DNA of 64,000 nt. Source: Aricia agestis. Lineage: Eukaryota > Arthropoda > Insecta > Lepidoptera > Lycaenidae. The notes beneath the pieces are model-generated. The model saw nothing but the letters and a program-made list of their open reading frames with translations. It had not been told where the DNA came from and made no database searches. Shown in pieces: positions 1 through 13,384 of this stretch; position 1 is the stretch's first letter; each line of letters starts with the position of its first letter. Location of the stretch: contig NC_056428.1 of assembly GCF_905147365.1 (NCBI RefSeq), forward strand, positions 34,143,001 to 34,207,000. The letters run 5' to 3'. Made by a program: the position numbers and the translations under genes.

Positions 1-892
1 CCAATAGTCGAAATTCGACCTCAAATAAAAAATTGAATTGTTTCAAAATTCAACGCTTATCTATTGATATTCTATAGTTTCTGCGTTTTAAGATGATATG
101 GAAGACAGTTTTCATATTCCTTGCTACGGGTTTTTTTTACAAGAAAACAAAAAAAATCTAAATGTAATAAATTATATTCCTTCTACAAAAACAAATGTTT
201 CCTATAATTGTAAATGATTAAAAACGAAAAGTTGCTAAATGCCAACTTATTAATATAAAATTATAAATATTAACTGTGAAAAATTATTGTTACGAAAACC
301 TTTGAAAAATTTCAGATGCATGAAACGGAACTTATGTCAATAGAGATTGACTCTGTTGAATTGAAATCAAATCGATAAAAAAGGGCGGCCATCTTAAATC
401 GCCGGCACCACTGAAATGTCAGTACGAAATCGATAATTTCGATTGCAATTCCTTTACGAAGTGATTCGATATTTTTAAATTATCGATTAATTTTTGTTAG
501 GTAACTTCCCTACTATTGTCAATTATAATGTGTCACGCATATCATCATAAAACGCACAAACTATAGTGGCAAAATATTGACTAATATTATTTTTTAGACA
601 TAATTCCTGCAACAGTCTTAGATTAATTAAGTGAAATGATGACAGACTGGCCGTGTATTATTCGTCTAACAGTATTTAAGATTCAATATAAAAAAAAAAA
701 AAACTAAACTATCAACGCCATCTGCCCCAGGTCCCTAACATGCAGGTATTAGTACCTGCAAAAAGTGTCGAGATCAAATTCAGGTCAAATATCGTTCTGT
801 CTAGCCCTCTTTACACCGAACGCGCGTAAAGGAACTACGTTTCAAAAGTTGATTAATTCAATTCTTATTACATTTCTGTCACAGAAAATCTC
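1..892. other. AT-rich stretch, no gene seen
   Basis: No exon-like open frame, no tRNA and no clear repeat ends. One TCGATAA-rich patch near 360-490. Confidence 0.5.
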
Positions 893-1216
893 ATTATATT
901 CTTATTACAAAATTCTCGTGTCACAATGTTAGTCACCGTACTCCTCCGAAACGGCTTTACTGATTTTTACCAAATTTTATTTGCATATTCAGTAAGTAAG
1001 TCTAAGAATCGGCTACTGGGTACTTTTTATATTGATAAATGCATTTGTTGAATAAATAATAGTAAATTATTACAACTGGAGACTGACGGCGACCATTGTT
1101 TTTGCGACGGGATAGCGATGGTCGTTGCCATGGTGACATACTTATTTAGTCACTTCAATAAAATAATACGGGCGAAATACTTTATATGGCAAAGAAACGT
1201 TTGCCGGGACAGCTAG
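893..1216 (+). mobile_element. Helitron-like element, copy 1 of an inverted pair
   Basis: Ends TTGCCGGGACAGCTAG before T. About 250 bp of it (950-1190) recurs in reverse orientation at 14541-14795, with clear similarity throughout. Confidence 0.65.
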
Positions 1217-1224
1217 TATAAATA

Positions 1225-1860
1225 TAAAATAATGTAGATCTATACTTATAAAATTACATGACCTGAGTCATTCCTGACTGACTGAATGATTCATCATCGC
1301 TGAGCAAAAACTGTTAAAGTTACAGCCACAAAATTTGATGAGTAGGGTTGTTTTATAACGTAGAAACCCACTAATGGTATTTCGGAAATTTAACCCTCAA
1401 GGGGGTGAAATAGGGGTTGAACGTTTGAATGAAAGTCCATCATTTTTTATGTTACAAACATGAAAAATTATTTTTGGGCTACTGATTAAAAATTAATGGA
1501 TATGTATTTAAGCGTTTTTAGAAATTTTATCCCCAAGGGGCTGAAATAGGGGTTGAAAGTTTGAATGAAAGTCCGTCATTTCTTTAATTAGAAATATGAA
1601 AGTTTATTTTTGGGCTACTGATTAAAAATTAATGGATATGCATTTAAGCGTTTTTGGAAATTTTATCCCTAAGATGGTGAAATAGGGTTTGAAAGTTTGA
1701 ATGAAAGTCCGTCATTTCTTTAGTTTATTTTTGGGCTGCTGATTAAAAATGAATGGATACGTAATTATTATTTAAGCATTTCTGAAAAACCTGCACCTAA
1801 AGGGGATGCATAGTGGTTAAAAGTTAGTATGAAAAACCTATTGATTAAAAATAAATAAAT
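1225..1860 (+). repeat. Element with about 137-bp tandem units
   Basis: GTTTGAATGAAAGTCC recurs at 1422, 1559 and 1695; a weaker fourth unit follows to about 1830. Units share ttatttttgggctactgatt and ttatccc...ggtgaaatagggg. No coding. Confidence 0.75.
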
Positions 1861-2935
1861 ACGTTAAAAAGAAATAAATTGTTATAATTAATACAGTTTA
1901 TATAAAAAATTGAAAGCCTTTTTGTCACTAAAATATGCGTTCAAATTTTCATGAGTTCAAATTTTTTTTCTACAACTTTTGAAAAAAAAATCTCTGACTT
2001 CATACTAATCTGACCTATAACTTCATAAAAAAATCGTTATAACTTCTTTGGTTTGGTTTTTTGATTTGGTTAAAAACGATTTGGTTAGGAAGTATTATTG
2101 GTCAGATTAGTATGAGATCCAGTAATTTTTTTTTAAAAGTCAAAGAAAACTGAGAGCTAATATTTTGTCCATAAATTAAGCTGTATGGCTTATCTTATTA
2201 TGATGTGAAATTAAAGGATCAGACACTAGTGTTGGGACACATTATAATATATTGTTTGTCCTAAATAAATTTATAAACAAATGTTTTCGAACTGTACCTA
2301 ACATGTCAACCTAGCAATTACATACCATTACTTCGGGAACTAAAGCGAGAATTAGAGCGTAAGGAACACGCAAGGCTGGCCTAATGTCACCTAAGGTCGC
2401 TTCGCTCCTCATTCAAATCAGTCCATTTCCTAATCAGACGACAGACTACAATAATTAATGATATTCTCGTGAAAATTATTATACTTACCTCAACCCGTTA
2501 ACGATTTGACGTAAGTGTATAATGAGAATATTATATTCTTTGATGTTTTAATAAAGACATTGAATCGAACAAGGAACACAGCATTGATTTTGCATATCAT
2601 AGAATTGGAGTAAGTACTGGTTTTTCAATGTCAGTGAGTCCCGATTGTTTTACTGGGAATTTGCTCCCATAATTGGCACTGGACAAAGCTTCATCCTTTT
2701 TTATTGCTAAATACACTTGTATATTATTCTGCGTATCTGGTGTTTGTTTTTCAGTTATTACTATTCGATATTTATATTTTGAATTATCAGTAATAATATG
2801 ATCATTAGTATGGTCTTCTTATGAGGATGGAGAAACGAAAATTGTAAGTTAAATAAAGGGGTTGATTGTTATAAGTTACTTAAATAAAATATTATTGTGA
2901 TACCCAGTTTTAAATAGAATCAATGAATTATACTA
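1861..2935. other. AT-rich stretch, no gene seen
   Basis: Contains a local inverted similarity (catactaatctgacc / ggtcagattagtatgag at 2001-2116) that suggests an old fold-back element. No coding signal. Confidence 0.5.
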
Positions 2936-3002
2936 TATCTGAAGCTGGTTTCAGACTACGCTGTAATAATGAAAAATTATGTAATAGCATAATCCTACTA
3001 AT

Positions 3003-3835
3003 ATTATAAAGGCGAAAGTTTGTAAGGTTTTTTTTTTTTTTTGTATGTTCAACCATAACTTCGCCGTTTGTGGACCGATTTTCATGATTCTTTTCTTGTT
3101 GTACAGGGTTGAATCCGAGCTGTTGGTACCATGTTCACAAAAGTGGTGATCTGATGATGGGATCCATGAGGCATCGAGGGGACTCCTTAAAATTTGTATG
3201 GAAACATATAGTGATTTCGATTTTTTGACAAGCATTCGAGGTAAATGCTACCAAAAAGTAAGATTTCGCACCAGGTTATACCCTGGATCCGAAGGTACCG
3301 AACAGAACTTTTGAATCCTTATAGATACAGGTTCGGGGATTTCGGCGTTGTTTAAGCAACTGAAAGCATAAGCCAACACATCAATTTAATTGATCATCAT
3401 CATCACAAGCATAATTATACCATGGGTCATCACATTATAAGCCAATTATTGGTACTTTTCGTGATATTTTGCATCGAAGCAGATGTTTTTGACGATCACT
3501 TCGCTGTTTGTGGACCGATTTTCAAAATTCTTGTGTTGTTATATAGGATATAATCTTAATTTTATATAACAATTAAGAAAGTGGTGAGCTGATGATGGCA
3601 TCTATGAGAAATCGAGGGCAATCCTTGAAATTTATCAAAACACTCATAGTGGTTAAAATGTTGTTTCTAGTAACTTAAGCATATGTTACGTGTAAGAGAA
3701 ATTTCATACAAAGGTGTCTCTTGGTCCAGAGGCACTGAACAGAACTCCTGAACCTTTAAAGATAAAAGCTTGGAAATTGCAGCATCGCTTAGATAACTCC
3801 AAGCATTTACCACAATTTCGCTCACAGTAAGATAA
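3003..3835 (+). repeat. Dispersed repeat family A, two diverged copies
   Basis: Copy 1 3003-3440 and copy 2 3480-3835 share cgccgtttgtggaccgattttca, gtggtgatctgatgatgg and gaggcaccgaacagaac-type strings. Confidence 0.65.
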
Positions 3836-3927
3836 TATGGATAGTTAATATTCCTAGTGGTTATCTACGCATAAATCCTTGTCTTGTAGATATAACTAAA
3901 AAGAGTAAAATTAATATTTTTGATAAA

Positions 3928-4211
3928 CAATATTCTTAAAATTACCTAAAAAGTATGAAATAATTCTTATTTTTCATTAGTGCCTTTTTCAAAATTCGAC
4001 TAAATCTCAACAAATGCTGTACTCAATTTTCATTCTTTTGAAGTCGGTACTGGCTAAGTTCTATGTCAAGTATCTCAGTTCTGGGCTGGTACCGACTTCA
4101 AAAGAATGAAAATTGAGTACAGAATTCGTTGAGATTTAGTCGAATTTTGAAAAAGGCACTAATGAAGAATAAGAATTATTTCATACTTTTTAGGTAATTT
4201 TAAGAATATTG
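3928..4211. mobile_element. Fold-back element, 123-bp arms
   Basis: Arms 3928-4050 and 4089-4211 are near-perfect inverted copies with a 38-bp loop. No coding potential. Confidence 0.85.
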
Positions 4212-4839
4212 TGTTTTCCTTGGAAGTCGGGTTCAATTTTTTGTTAAAAAATAATAATTTTTCTTTTGGTGTAAGTATAGAATCTATACCATTTAAAAAT
4301 TGTAATATATTTTTTCGAATAAATTATCATACCACAATTTAAGAATAAAAGGTTAAATTGATTACATGTTGAACTTTAGACTCGAATAACTTTTAAATGA
4401 GTGGACTTAGAGAAAAGGCATAAAAAAACATTTTTTCTTCCGTTTCGTTCCATACCGTTCAATTTACTTCAGAAATATGTATCCCTCATCGCAACATGTT
4501 AATTCCAAAACGAGTTGTAGGAAGTGGGAAAAAACCATGTTATTTAAAGGTAAAATAGAAATTCTCTTGAATTGAATTGTTTTTTTTTGATCCGGTCTAA
4601 TGGACACGCAGTCTCACAGACCGCAGTAAAAGTTCAAAACGAAATTACTAAGCAAGCTTGCAGTTGGCGTCACATTTTTACTTCAGACGCTTCAGACGAC
4701 GTTTTGCCACTAAACCTGAAGATACTGAGGCATGAGGGCTGCAAGAGTGAAGCTTACGGGGAAGTGGGGTTGATAAGATTCTAGCAGGGTAGGAACGGTT
4801 TTTGTGACTGTGCGTGCATAGTTAAAGGTTAATTTTAAA

Positions 4840-4955
4840 TAAAAATAAAACTTGTGGTAAAAGGAAAACATTTTTTTTATGAAATAAGGGGGAAAACAAG
4901 CAAACGGGTCACCTGATGGAAAGCAACTTCCGTCGCCCATGGACACTCGCAGCAT
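4840..4955 (-). mobile_element. SINE-like repeat family D, 3' fragment (minus)
   Basis: Matches the last about 90 bp of the family in reverse (ATGAAATAAGGGGGAAAAC through GCGACGG reverse). Confidence 0.7.
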
Positions 4956-5278
4956 GATGTCTGATTATCATGAACGAGTGATTTTCATTTGTTTTTAAAT
5001 GAGTGAATCTAATGCAGAAATTCGATATATTTCAAATTAGTGTTACTACAAAGAAGTTTAAAATGCAACACAAGCCGCGAAAAAAATGTGATGTTTATGG
5101 ATCTAAATCTGGTTTAAGCCTTTTCAATCCGGAAATATTGATATCAAAGATTCACGTCGCGTCGTTCTGGTCGCCCTGTTTCGGATAAATTGAAAGTGGA
5201 ACAAGATCTATACTATGTAGCTTAAGAACTGAGAATAATTGACAACGGTTTTGGCGCATTAAAAAAAGCTGGGTACAT

Positions 5279-6230
5279 AAAAAATCGGCCAAGTGCGAGT
5301 CGGACTCGCGCACGAAGTGTTCCGTAACATTATGGAGCAAAAATTGTGTTTATTGTATGGGATTAATTATTATTAATTTTATTTAAAAATGTAATTACTA
5401 ATTATTAAAGTGTATATACAATAAGGTATTTTGTGAGCATTTTGCCCACTTGTCATCTATACTTACTAATATGTATTATAAAGTGGAAGAGTTTGTTAGT
5501 TAGTTAGTTTGTGTGTTTATTTGAACGCGCTAATCTCAGGAACTACTGGTCCGATTTGAAAAAATCTTTCAGTGTTAGATTTATCGAGAAAGGCTATATA
5601 TGGCTATAATTTATCACGCTAATATGATTAAGAGCGAAGAAATGAAAGTGTGGAAAAAATGGGGTGAAATTATTTGAAAGGGCTTATTTGAACGCGCTAA
5701 TCTCAGGAACTACAGGTCCGATTTGAAAAATTATTTCAGTTTTATATAGCCCATTTATCGAGAGGGCTATATGCTATATTTTACCACGCAAAGACTAATA
5801 GGAGCGAAGAAATAGAGGAAAATGTGGAAAAAGCGGAGGAAAATATTTTTATGTTATTTGATTTCGTGATGAATATACCTACTACATGAAAGGACATAGG
5901 TTTCTTTTTTTGCGAATAATGTACGGTTTCCGTGACATTCCTAAATTACGCGGGCGAAGCCCCGCGGAACATCTAGTCATTGATATAGAGCAAAAAATTG
6001 CAAAAAAATCACGTTTATTGTATGGGAGCCCACCTTAAATATTTAATTTATTTTATTTTAGTATATTTTGTTGTTATAGCGGCAACAAAAATACATAAAC
6101 TGTGAAAATTTCAACTCTAGCTCAACTCTGTTATTGAGTTACAGCCTGGAGATGGACAGACAGACGGACTGACATCGAAGTCTTAGTAATAGGGTCCCGT
6201 TTTTACCCTTTGGGTACGGAACCCTAAAAG
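5279..6230 (+). repeat. Dispersed repeat family B (CGGCCAAGTGCGAGTCGGAC type)
   Basis: Begins aaatcggccaagtgcgag, ends GGGTACGGAACCCTAAAA after the GGGTCCCGTTTTTACCC motif. Interrupted by the Helitron at 5456-5976. Other copies or parts: 15105-15412, 16430-16530, 22495-22650(-), 23235-23560(-), 39200-39470, 54805-55545. Common in Lepidoptera. Confidence 0.8.
5456..5976 (+). mobile_element. Helitron-like element nested in another repeat
   Basis: TCTATACTTACTAATATG at the start after A; hairpin GCGGGCGAAGCCCCGC and ATCTAG at the end before T. Contains two partial units of the 174-bp family. The host repeat (5279-6230) continues on both sides. Confidence 0.88.
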
Positions 6231-6355
6231 CTCCATATTTGAGTGCCTCATGAGTTCACTGAAAGAAACCATTAGGTTTCTTTCTTCATTAGAACAGTGT
6301 ACTTACTCATTTGTGGTTATTTATTTCTTCGTAATGTTACCAAACCATTTTTGAA

Positions 6356-6860
6356 GAAACTGGTGGCGAAAAGTGGATCACGTACGACAAGAAAGATAGG
6401 ATAGAGACAGGCTTCACAGACTGTGGCGAAACCCGGGTTAACACGCAACAAGGTGATGCTGTGTGTATGTCGGGATTGGAAGGGCATTATTCATTATGAG
6501 CAGTTACCGACAGGCAGAACTATTGATTCTGAGCTGTATCGCGTACAACTGATGAGATTAAAGCAACAAGCTGAGGAAAAGCGGCCGGAATAAATCAACT
6601 ACAGGCTGAAGAGGTGTGTTATTTCACTATGACAACTCTAAACACACATCTTTAGCCACTAAGCAAAAATTACGAGAGTTGGACTGGGAGGTGTTAACTC
6701 AAATTCGTTAATTCATCCGCCGTATAGTCCTGACTCCTGACATTGCACCTTCAGATTTACACCTGTTTCGGTCTCTGCAGAATTATTTAGGCAGTGTCAG
6801 GTTAACATCACGAGAGGATTGCCAAAATCACATGTCGCAGTTTTTTTACTAGCCCAATGA
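6356..6860 (+). pseudogene. mariner transposase remnant
   Basis: Fragments in shifting frames match mariner (D,D34D) transposase order: GEKWITYDKK, then VAKPGLTRNKVMLCV and DWKGIIHYEQLP, RTIDSELY, QLMRLKQQAEEKRPE, a frameshifted second-Asp region (FHYDNSKHTSLATK), YSPD, then IAPSDLHLFRSLQNY with the third catalytic Asp, and REDCQNHMSQFF. At least four frameshifts or stops break it. The N-terminal DNA-binding half is absent. Dead copy. Confidence 0.85.
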
Positions 6861-7517
6861 TGAAATACTCAAAGCAGATATACGAGTATGTTACTACCGC
6901 GCGCGTTGTGAAGATTCAAATACGGCCCAATCGGGCCGTCTGTTGTTAAGTCTGCATCGAGCGCAGTCACGAACGTGCCGCGTCTTGTCTTACCTAAATA
7001 AATTTAAAATGACGTCGTGCGCGTTTCGAAAATGTACCAATTATGACTCAAAAAAAAAACAAAACACATGGAATCTCTTGCCACATGTCTTGATTGCAAT
7101 AAATATCTCGATTATTTACATTTTCAATAATTTTTTCGAACAATCTGGAAAAAATCGAATTTTCGTCATAGCTCAGGCGAAGAAAGAGACAGCGATACGA
7201 TTCGACATTTAAAAATAGAACTGTCTCTTTTATGTAAATGGTCTTTCGTATCTTTTGATTCACTTACCTGTCAAATTTGTCAATGTTTGCAATTTTGAAT
7301 TTGAAAATTGTTCGGAAGAGATTTAAGCCGGAAAATAGTATGGATATAACAGATCTGTATAAGTAGAATATCATTGGATTAGCCCCTAAATTTTTATAGC
7401 AATGGAATCACGTCCCTACCCAGAAGATTACAAATTATTGTTATCCAACAAAATGGTACCTACATTATTAAGTCTAATAAACTTTATGAAAAGCCCTTTT
7501 AAATTGGTATATGAAAT

Positions 7518-7940
7518 CAGTGTTGCCAACTGCTAGCCTTGCCGAGTAGCTTCATTATTGTTCAAAAGTTGCTAGATTGCCAGTTTTCGTTCCCCCAGTA
7601 AGTTTTTAGAAGTAGCTAAATGTAACGGACACTGTTTTGCCAACAGCTACCTCTACCGAGTGGTTAGATTGCTCCTAAAAAGTTGCTAGATTTTCAGTTT
7701 TTGGCGATAGAACTTGAAGTATCTTTTAGTTAGTTGGTGACCAAAAATATATATATGTTGACGTTCTTACCTTCGACTCTCGGTTGTTAAACTAATATGT
7801 ATTCTGTGCTCTCGGTAAATACTTTACGGATCTCGAAATTTGAAAGGTAGCTAGAAAAAGTAGCTAAAAAAAGTAGCTAAAAAAGTAGCTAAAAAAGCCC
7901 GATACCGAAAAATAGCTAGATAGCTAAGTTGACAACACTG
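7518..7940. mobile_element. hAT-type MITE with 8-bp TSD
   Basis: TIRs CAGTGTTGCCAAC and GTTGACAACACTG, flanked by TATGAAAT at 7510-7517 and 7941-7948. The interior repeats AGTAGCTAAA several times. Confidence 0.88.
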
Positions 7941-8417
7941 TATGAAATGCGAGGAAACTTTTTCTCCCACTTAATATGGATGTGGTTATATGATGTTTGT
8001 TTACCCGAGAAGGCTCTTGAATATTTATTGTTGTGCTATGGTGTGTATAAATATTCAATAACCTGCTTAAATTATTTATCTAAATGTCACACCCTATCTC
8101 TACCTTCGTGGTCCAGTGGCTTAGAGCAGTGTTCCGGAAACTTTTTGTGTTCAAGGTAGGTACATCTAGGAAAATAAAAATATTTGGAGGTACATCACAA
8201 ATTATTCAGTGTGTATAGTGCTTACTCTAAGCTCTCACCCCTTCGTCCCTCTTTTGGCATTTAGCACTAGAACTAAGTACGACCTTTTCCGAGGCACACC
8301 AACTGTAACCACGGTACACCATTTTATTCGTGTCTGGTGTACCCTGGGTACACCAGTGTGCCGCGGCATACACTTTGCGGATCACCGCTTTGAGCATGAC
8401 TTGACCACACTTGACAC

Positions 8418-8635
8418 ACCACGTCAGTCTGGCCCCGTGCTAAGTACTTACCTGAAGGACTTCTGTCTGACTATACACATATTTAAGATTTTTATTATAT
8501 CGTACACATATTTAATACACATCCATGACCCAGGAACATTGAAAACTTTTTTTTTCTGTCGGCGGCATTCGAACCCGCGACCCCCGGCCGGAGCTGCCAC
8601 GCACTCTTAACCATTGAGCCACAGAGCCCAGAGGT
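8418..8635 (-). mobile_element. tRNA-derived SINE, diverged copy
   Basis: Same body (acgtcagtctggccccgtgc) and tRNA-like head (GGGTTCGAATGCC region) as 17584-17828, with changes in box B and the D-arm. Confidence 0.75.
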
Positions 8636-8788
8636 CGTTACTAACTTACTCCTGAGTAGCTGGCCTGGCCTTCATTAAAATCAGCTACTATACCAAAAGC
8701 GGCGTGGGGGGAATTATTATGTCTACCTGGCCAGACGTAAACATGGCCGCGAATAAAAATTGATTTTGGTAATTGAACGTACAACTAA

Positions 8789-9152
8789 GTGCCAACCCAC
8801 ACGTTCCACAACCACACCACGTCGTCGGGCGTATATTTCGTATTGTAAATGAACTGGACTATTTACACGTACCACATTTTGCAGTCGTTGTCGACCACTT
8901 GTGTGATACCGACCACATCGCAATTACAACGTTGCGTCGATGCAATGACAGTGCGCGCACACCGCCCGCGCTCTTCCCCCCTCCGTTTCATTGACTTTCG
9001 TACGTATCCACAACGCAAGGTCACGTCGGCATTTTGTCGGTAACACAACGCAACCACAAAAAGCTGCAGCGACACCATTCACACGCAACCACTGCTCGAC
9101 GACATGTTATCGTTGCGATGTCGTGTGGTTGTGATACGTGTGGGTTGGCCCT
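8789..9152. mobile_element. MITE, about 360 bp
   Basis: TGCCAACCCACACGTTCCAC and inverted GTGTGGGTTGGC ends. GC-rich interior gives several spurious ORFs. Confidence 0.75.
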
Positions 9153-9246
9153 TAGAAGTTAGAGCACCAGACGAACGGTACTGTCAACGGCACGCGTCGA
9201 CGGTAGCCGTCGACAAGTTCGTCTGTAAGAGGCCTTACAAAGCGTA

Positions 9247-9660
<414 letters not shown>

Positions 9661-9726
<66 letters not shown>
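9661..9726. repeat. TA microsatellite
   Basis: Uninterrupted TA dinucleotides directly after the fold-back MITE at 9407-9660. Confidence 0.97.
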
Positions 9727-9728
<2 letters not shown>

Positions 9729-9959
9729 TTTATATTTATTACGCTATCTTTATAATTATTACGCTAAGACAGAGATATAGCATATATCCTTACTCGATAA
9801 ATGAGCTATCTAACACTGAAATAAGTTTTTAAGTCGGACCTGTAGTTTCTGAGATTAGCGCGTCAAGCAAACATACTCTACAGGTTTATAATGTTAAGTA
9901 TGAGTTTTTTTTATTTTTTATTATCGCTTGACAAACTCGAGTCTCGATCTAAAAGACTA

Positions 9960-10460
9960 TAAAAAGTACCAAAAACAGGGTCATAATAGGCTCATAATCA
10001 TAGGACGATGCATAGTATAATATGGTAGTGATGATGATGATGACGATGAATGTAATTTGCATAGTAGCATATGCTTTCCGTTCTTAAAACAACGCCGAAA
10101 CTCCCAAACTTGTATCTATAAAGAATCAGGAGTTCTCTCAGCATCTTCTGAACCACGGTATACCACTTACCAGGTATACCTCGGTGCAAAATTTTACTTA
10201 TTGGTAGCATTATATGCTTAGAATACTTATCACGAAGCCGAAGTCACCACATGTTTTCCTATACATTTTGAGGAACTCCCTCGATTACTTATAGATCTTT
10301 CGTCAGATCACCACTTTTGTGAATATAATACCAAATTGTGATGATACCCTATATACCAAAAGAAAAATTTTGAAAATCGGATAATAATGAACGGCGGAGT
10401 AATCGTTGAACATAAAAAAACGAACATTACACCTCCCCCATTTTGAAAGTCGGTTAAAAT
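9960..10460 (-). repeat. Dispersed repeat family A, inverted copy
   Basis: Runs in reverse to 23955-24463, with a GAT run at 10028-10045 and the ATTTTGAAAGTCGGTTAAAA end at 10439-10458. Confidence 0.8.
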
Positions 10461-10621
10461 TGTAGCCTATGTGTTATTCTGATGTATGAGCTATATTATT
10501 ATAAAGTTTCATTAAAATCCGTTCAGTAGTTTTTGAGTGAAAGAGTAACAAACATTCATACATCCAAACAAACTTCCGCCTTTATAATATTAGCAGGATG
10601 AGAACTGCGATGGCATCCGGA

Positions 10622-12538
10622 CTCTTAACCGATTCAGTGCGGATGATACGGGAGCCGTGTCATACGCGTTTTTAGCGTGTGGCGTAGGACAAGGGAGCCG
10701 TGTCATTTGAAAAACGATTGTATCTCCCTCAAATTACACGTATGAAGGTTCTACTCTGAACAAAATCATCTTAATTTTCCATGTAGAACAAGCCTATAGG
10801 CTTCGCCTCTGAATATTCTGTGAATTGAAAAAAAGTAGGGGCCGTCAACCTTTTTTAATTAAAAGGTGCATTCATTGCGGATAATACGGCAGCCGCGTCT
10901 TATGGGTTTTTGAAGTGTGGCGTATGACACGTGAGCCGTGTCATTTAAAAAGTGATTGTATCTCCCTCAAATTACACTTTAGAAGGTCCTACTCCGAACA
11001 AAACCGTCTAAATTTTCTACGTAAAACAAGCTTATAGGCTTCCTCTCTGAATATTCTGTGAATTGAAAAAAGTAGGTGCTGTCTCCTTTTTTAGCCCACC
11101 GTACATTATCCGAAATTTCTGATCTGATTTCGGATGCCCGCCGGAACGTACTCTGTTCATACATTATATTGTGGACCTCCGCATACTATCAGAATTCTGA
11201 CGTATCAAAATGTATGAGCGTCCGAATTTTTCTGATCATAAATTCGGATAATGTGCGGCCGGGCGTTTTAGTAGTAAACTTTTAAGAAAATAAAGAAGTA
11301 ATATTGGGAGTCCATATTATTCTATATTATTTTAGACTTTCAAGTTCTCGCATTTTTTTAAATAATAATGTATAAAAATACTTACGTTGACATCAAAGTA
11401 TTACTAATCTACTAACGATTTTTGTTTTAATTAAAGTTACAGTTTCTTTCGAAAATATTTCTAACTAGCTGTTTCCGCAAACTTCCTTATCCATAGGAAT
11501 AAAACGTTTCCCTGCGGTTAAAAGTGGTCGTGTAACTATAAGCTTTATAACTGGAACCCAATTATCGTGCTTATGAAATTTATTTAAAATCGATATATAT
11601 CGAGAAAACTTAGTTTTTGTGTATGGAATTGGCTAGTTGAACTTCTTTAAGAGGATACACCAGGGGCGAGAGAAATTGAAAATAGGTATTTGAAAATGTA
11701 TTGCTGTCTTACCAATCTCAAGTCTCCCACCGCAGAGCGGGATAGAGACAACACGACAAAAGTTCTAATAAAAGAACAGAAAATCTTCGATTCGTTGTCC
11801 GCTGATTCCTTCTCCAAAACTTAACCGATTTAAATATTTTTTTCATTAAGAATTAAAGCAAGGCTTGAGCTGTGTTCCTATGTTTTATTTTTTTTGTATA
11901 TTCTAGCCAGTTTTGTTTTCTGGGTGTTTGAACACAGAGGAAAATCTGGCAATTTTTTTGGGTTTTTGGACGCTCTTATCTTTTTTAATAATTAAATTAT
12001 GAAAAAAAAGAAAACATAGGGACATGCTAATAGTGGCCATAGATATTCAGGAAAAAAATCATAACTCTACCGGCATTATCCAGGGAGGAAACAGGGGACA
12101 GCGTTTGTATGGAAAAACGGCGGTGTGGAATCCTCTTAAATTTATCTACGAACGTATTATTTACTTTGGAAACCCAGATCTGATTAATATAGGTATACTC
12201 ATTTTTCTAACTTTGAAACCTACAAAAGGTTTGCAATATCTGAATAACAAAATCGCTTACCTGCCATTTTCAGGTTTACACTCAGTAAAACTACTCGAAA
12301 TCAACTCAAAACAACGTAGCCTTCCGTCAACAACAATGGTTTGGGCTCAACTAAATAAATCAAGTTAATACAAGCGTAAAAACAAAAAAAAACAAATCTT
12401 TTTGAACGTGGCGGATGACACGGTAGCCGTGTCATCTACCTCTATGGCGTATGACACGTTTCACGTGTCACGGGAAAATTGTATGCCGCCACGACTGAAA
12501 GTCTTCAAAAAGGTGCGCCGAATTGAATCGGTTAAGAG
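10622..12538. mobile_element. 1.9-kb DNA element with TIRs and internal duplication
   Basis: Left end CTCTTAACCGATTCAGTGCG and right end ATTGAATCGGTTAAGAG are inverted copies. About 240 bp near the left end occurs twice in tandem (10630-10850 and 10864-11090), each with GCCGTGTCAT twice and TGTATCTCCCTCAAATTACAC. The GCCGTGTCAT motif returns near the right end (12410-12470). A small fold-back insertion occupies about 11093-11277. No transposase seen. Confidence 0.55.
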
Positions 12539-13118
12539 TACAACTCTAGTTCACGTATCTACTGATTATTGTGATCTCAATAACGTCCCCGGGACGGAAT
12601 TAGCAGCCCAAATATAAATTTTGAAAATAAGAGTATTTTTGTTAAATCTACTTAAACTTTTCATAAACGCGTAAACGCACTTTTCATTATTTTTAAGAAT
12701 AAGGGAATAGTGAAGCTAAAGTTTGATGTTTCATTAATTATGACTGTAGTATTTTATTTCATTTTTTAGAATATTTAAATAAAACTATCCAACGACACCC
12801 CACACTGTGGGGTGGATGCGAAAAAAAATATCATCCCCGATTGATATGTAGGGGAGGTACCCACCATTAAAAAAGAAAGATTTTATATACCATTTTGTCG
12901 GCATCATTAATAACATATTCAGGCCAAATTACAGCTTAAGTCCTATAGTTTCTGAGTAAAACCGCCGATAGATAGTCGGACAGACAGACAGACTATAAGG
13001 GTTCCTTGTTGACTAAGGAACCCTAAAAATGTACGGTTCCTGTGCATAAACTAAATTACTGAGTGCAAAATATAACCTTGTAAGTTGTAACAAGATAAAT
13101 ATAATGAAGATTTCTTTA

Positions 13119-13384
13119 ATGCTAAGTACTCACATGCGGTTTTGCTCGATAGTTTTACTCCAAATCGAGTAATAATAATTACTGTGTGGACCGCAAAACT
13201 CACAGCTCGAAGGCTCTCATCGAGCCACTCGAAGGCTCGCATCGAGCCGGCTCGATGGAATTAAATATATTGATTTAGAATAAAACTATCTAGCAATGCT
13301 GAATGTGTGGACGAAAGCCCGAGCCGCGGGTTTTGCTCGACGGTATTGCTCGATCGAGCAAAACCGTATGTGAGTACTTAGCAT
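13119..13384. mobile_element. MITE with GCTCGA-rich arms
   Basis: ATGCTAAGTACTCACATGCG with inverse at 13384; GCTCGA/TCGAGC recurs many times inside. Confidence 0.82.

Noticed and set aside
8209..8610. 133-codon plus frame as a host exon
   Set aside because: Its 3' part is the antisense of a tRNA-derived SINE, and no splice-consistent neighbour or domain was found.
12024..12368. 114-codon plus frame as a gene
   Set aside because: It crosses repeat-like sequence inside the 1.9-kb element and has no recognisable domain. Kept only as part of that element.
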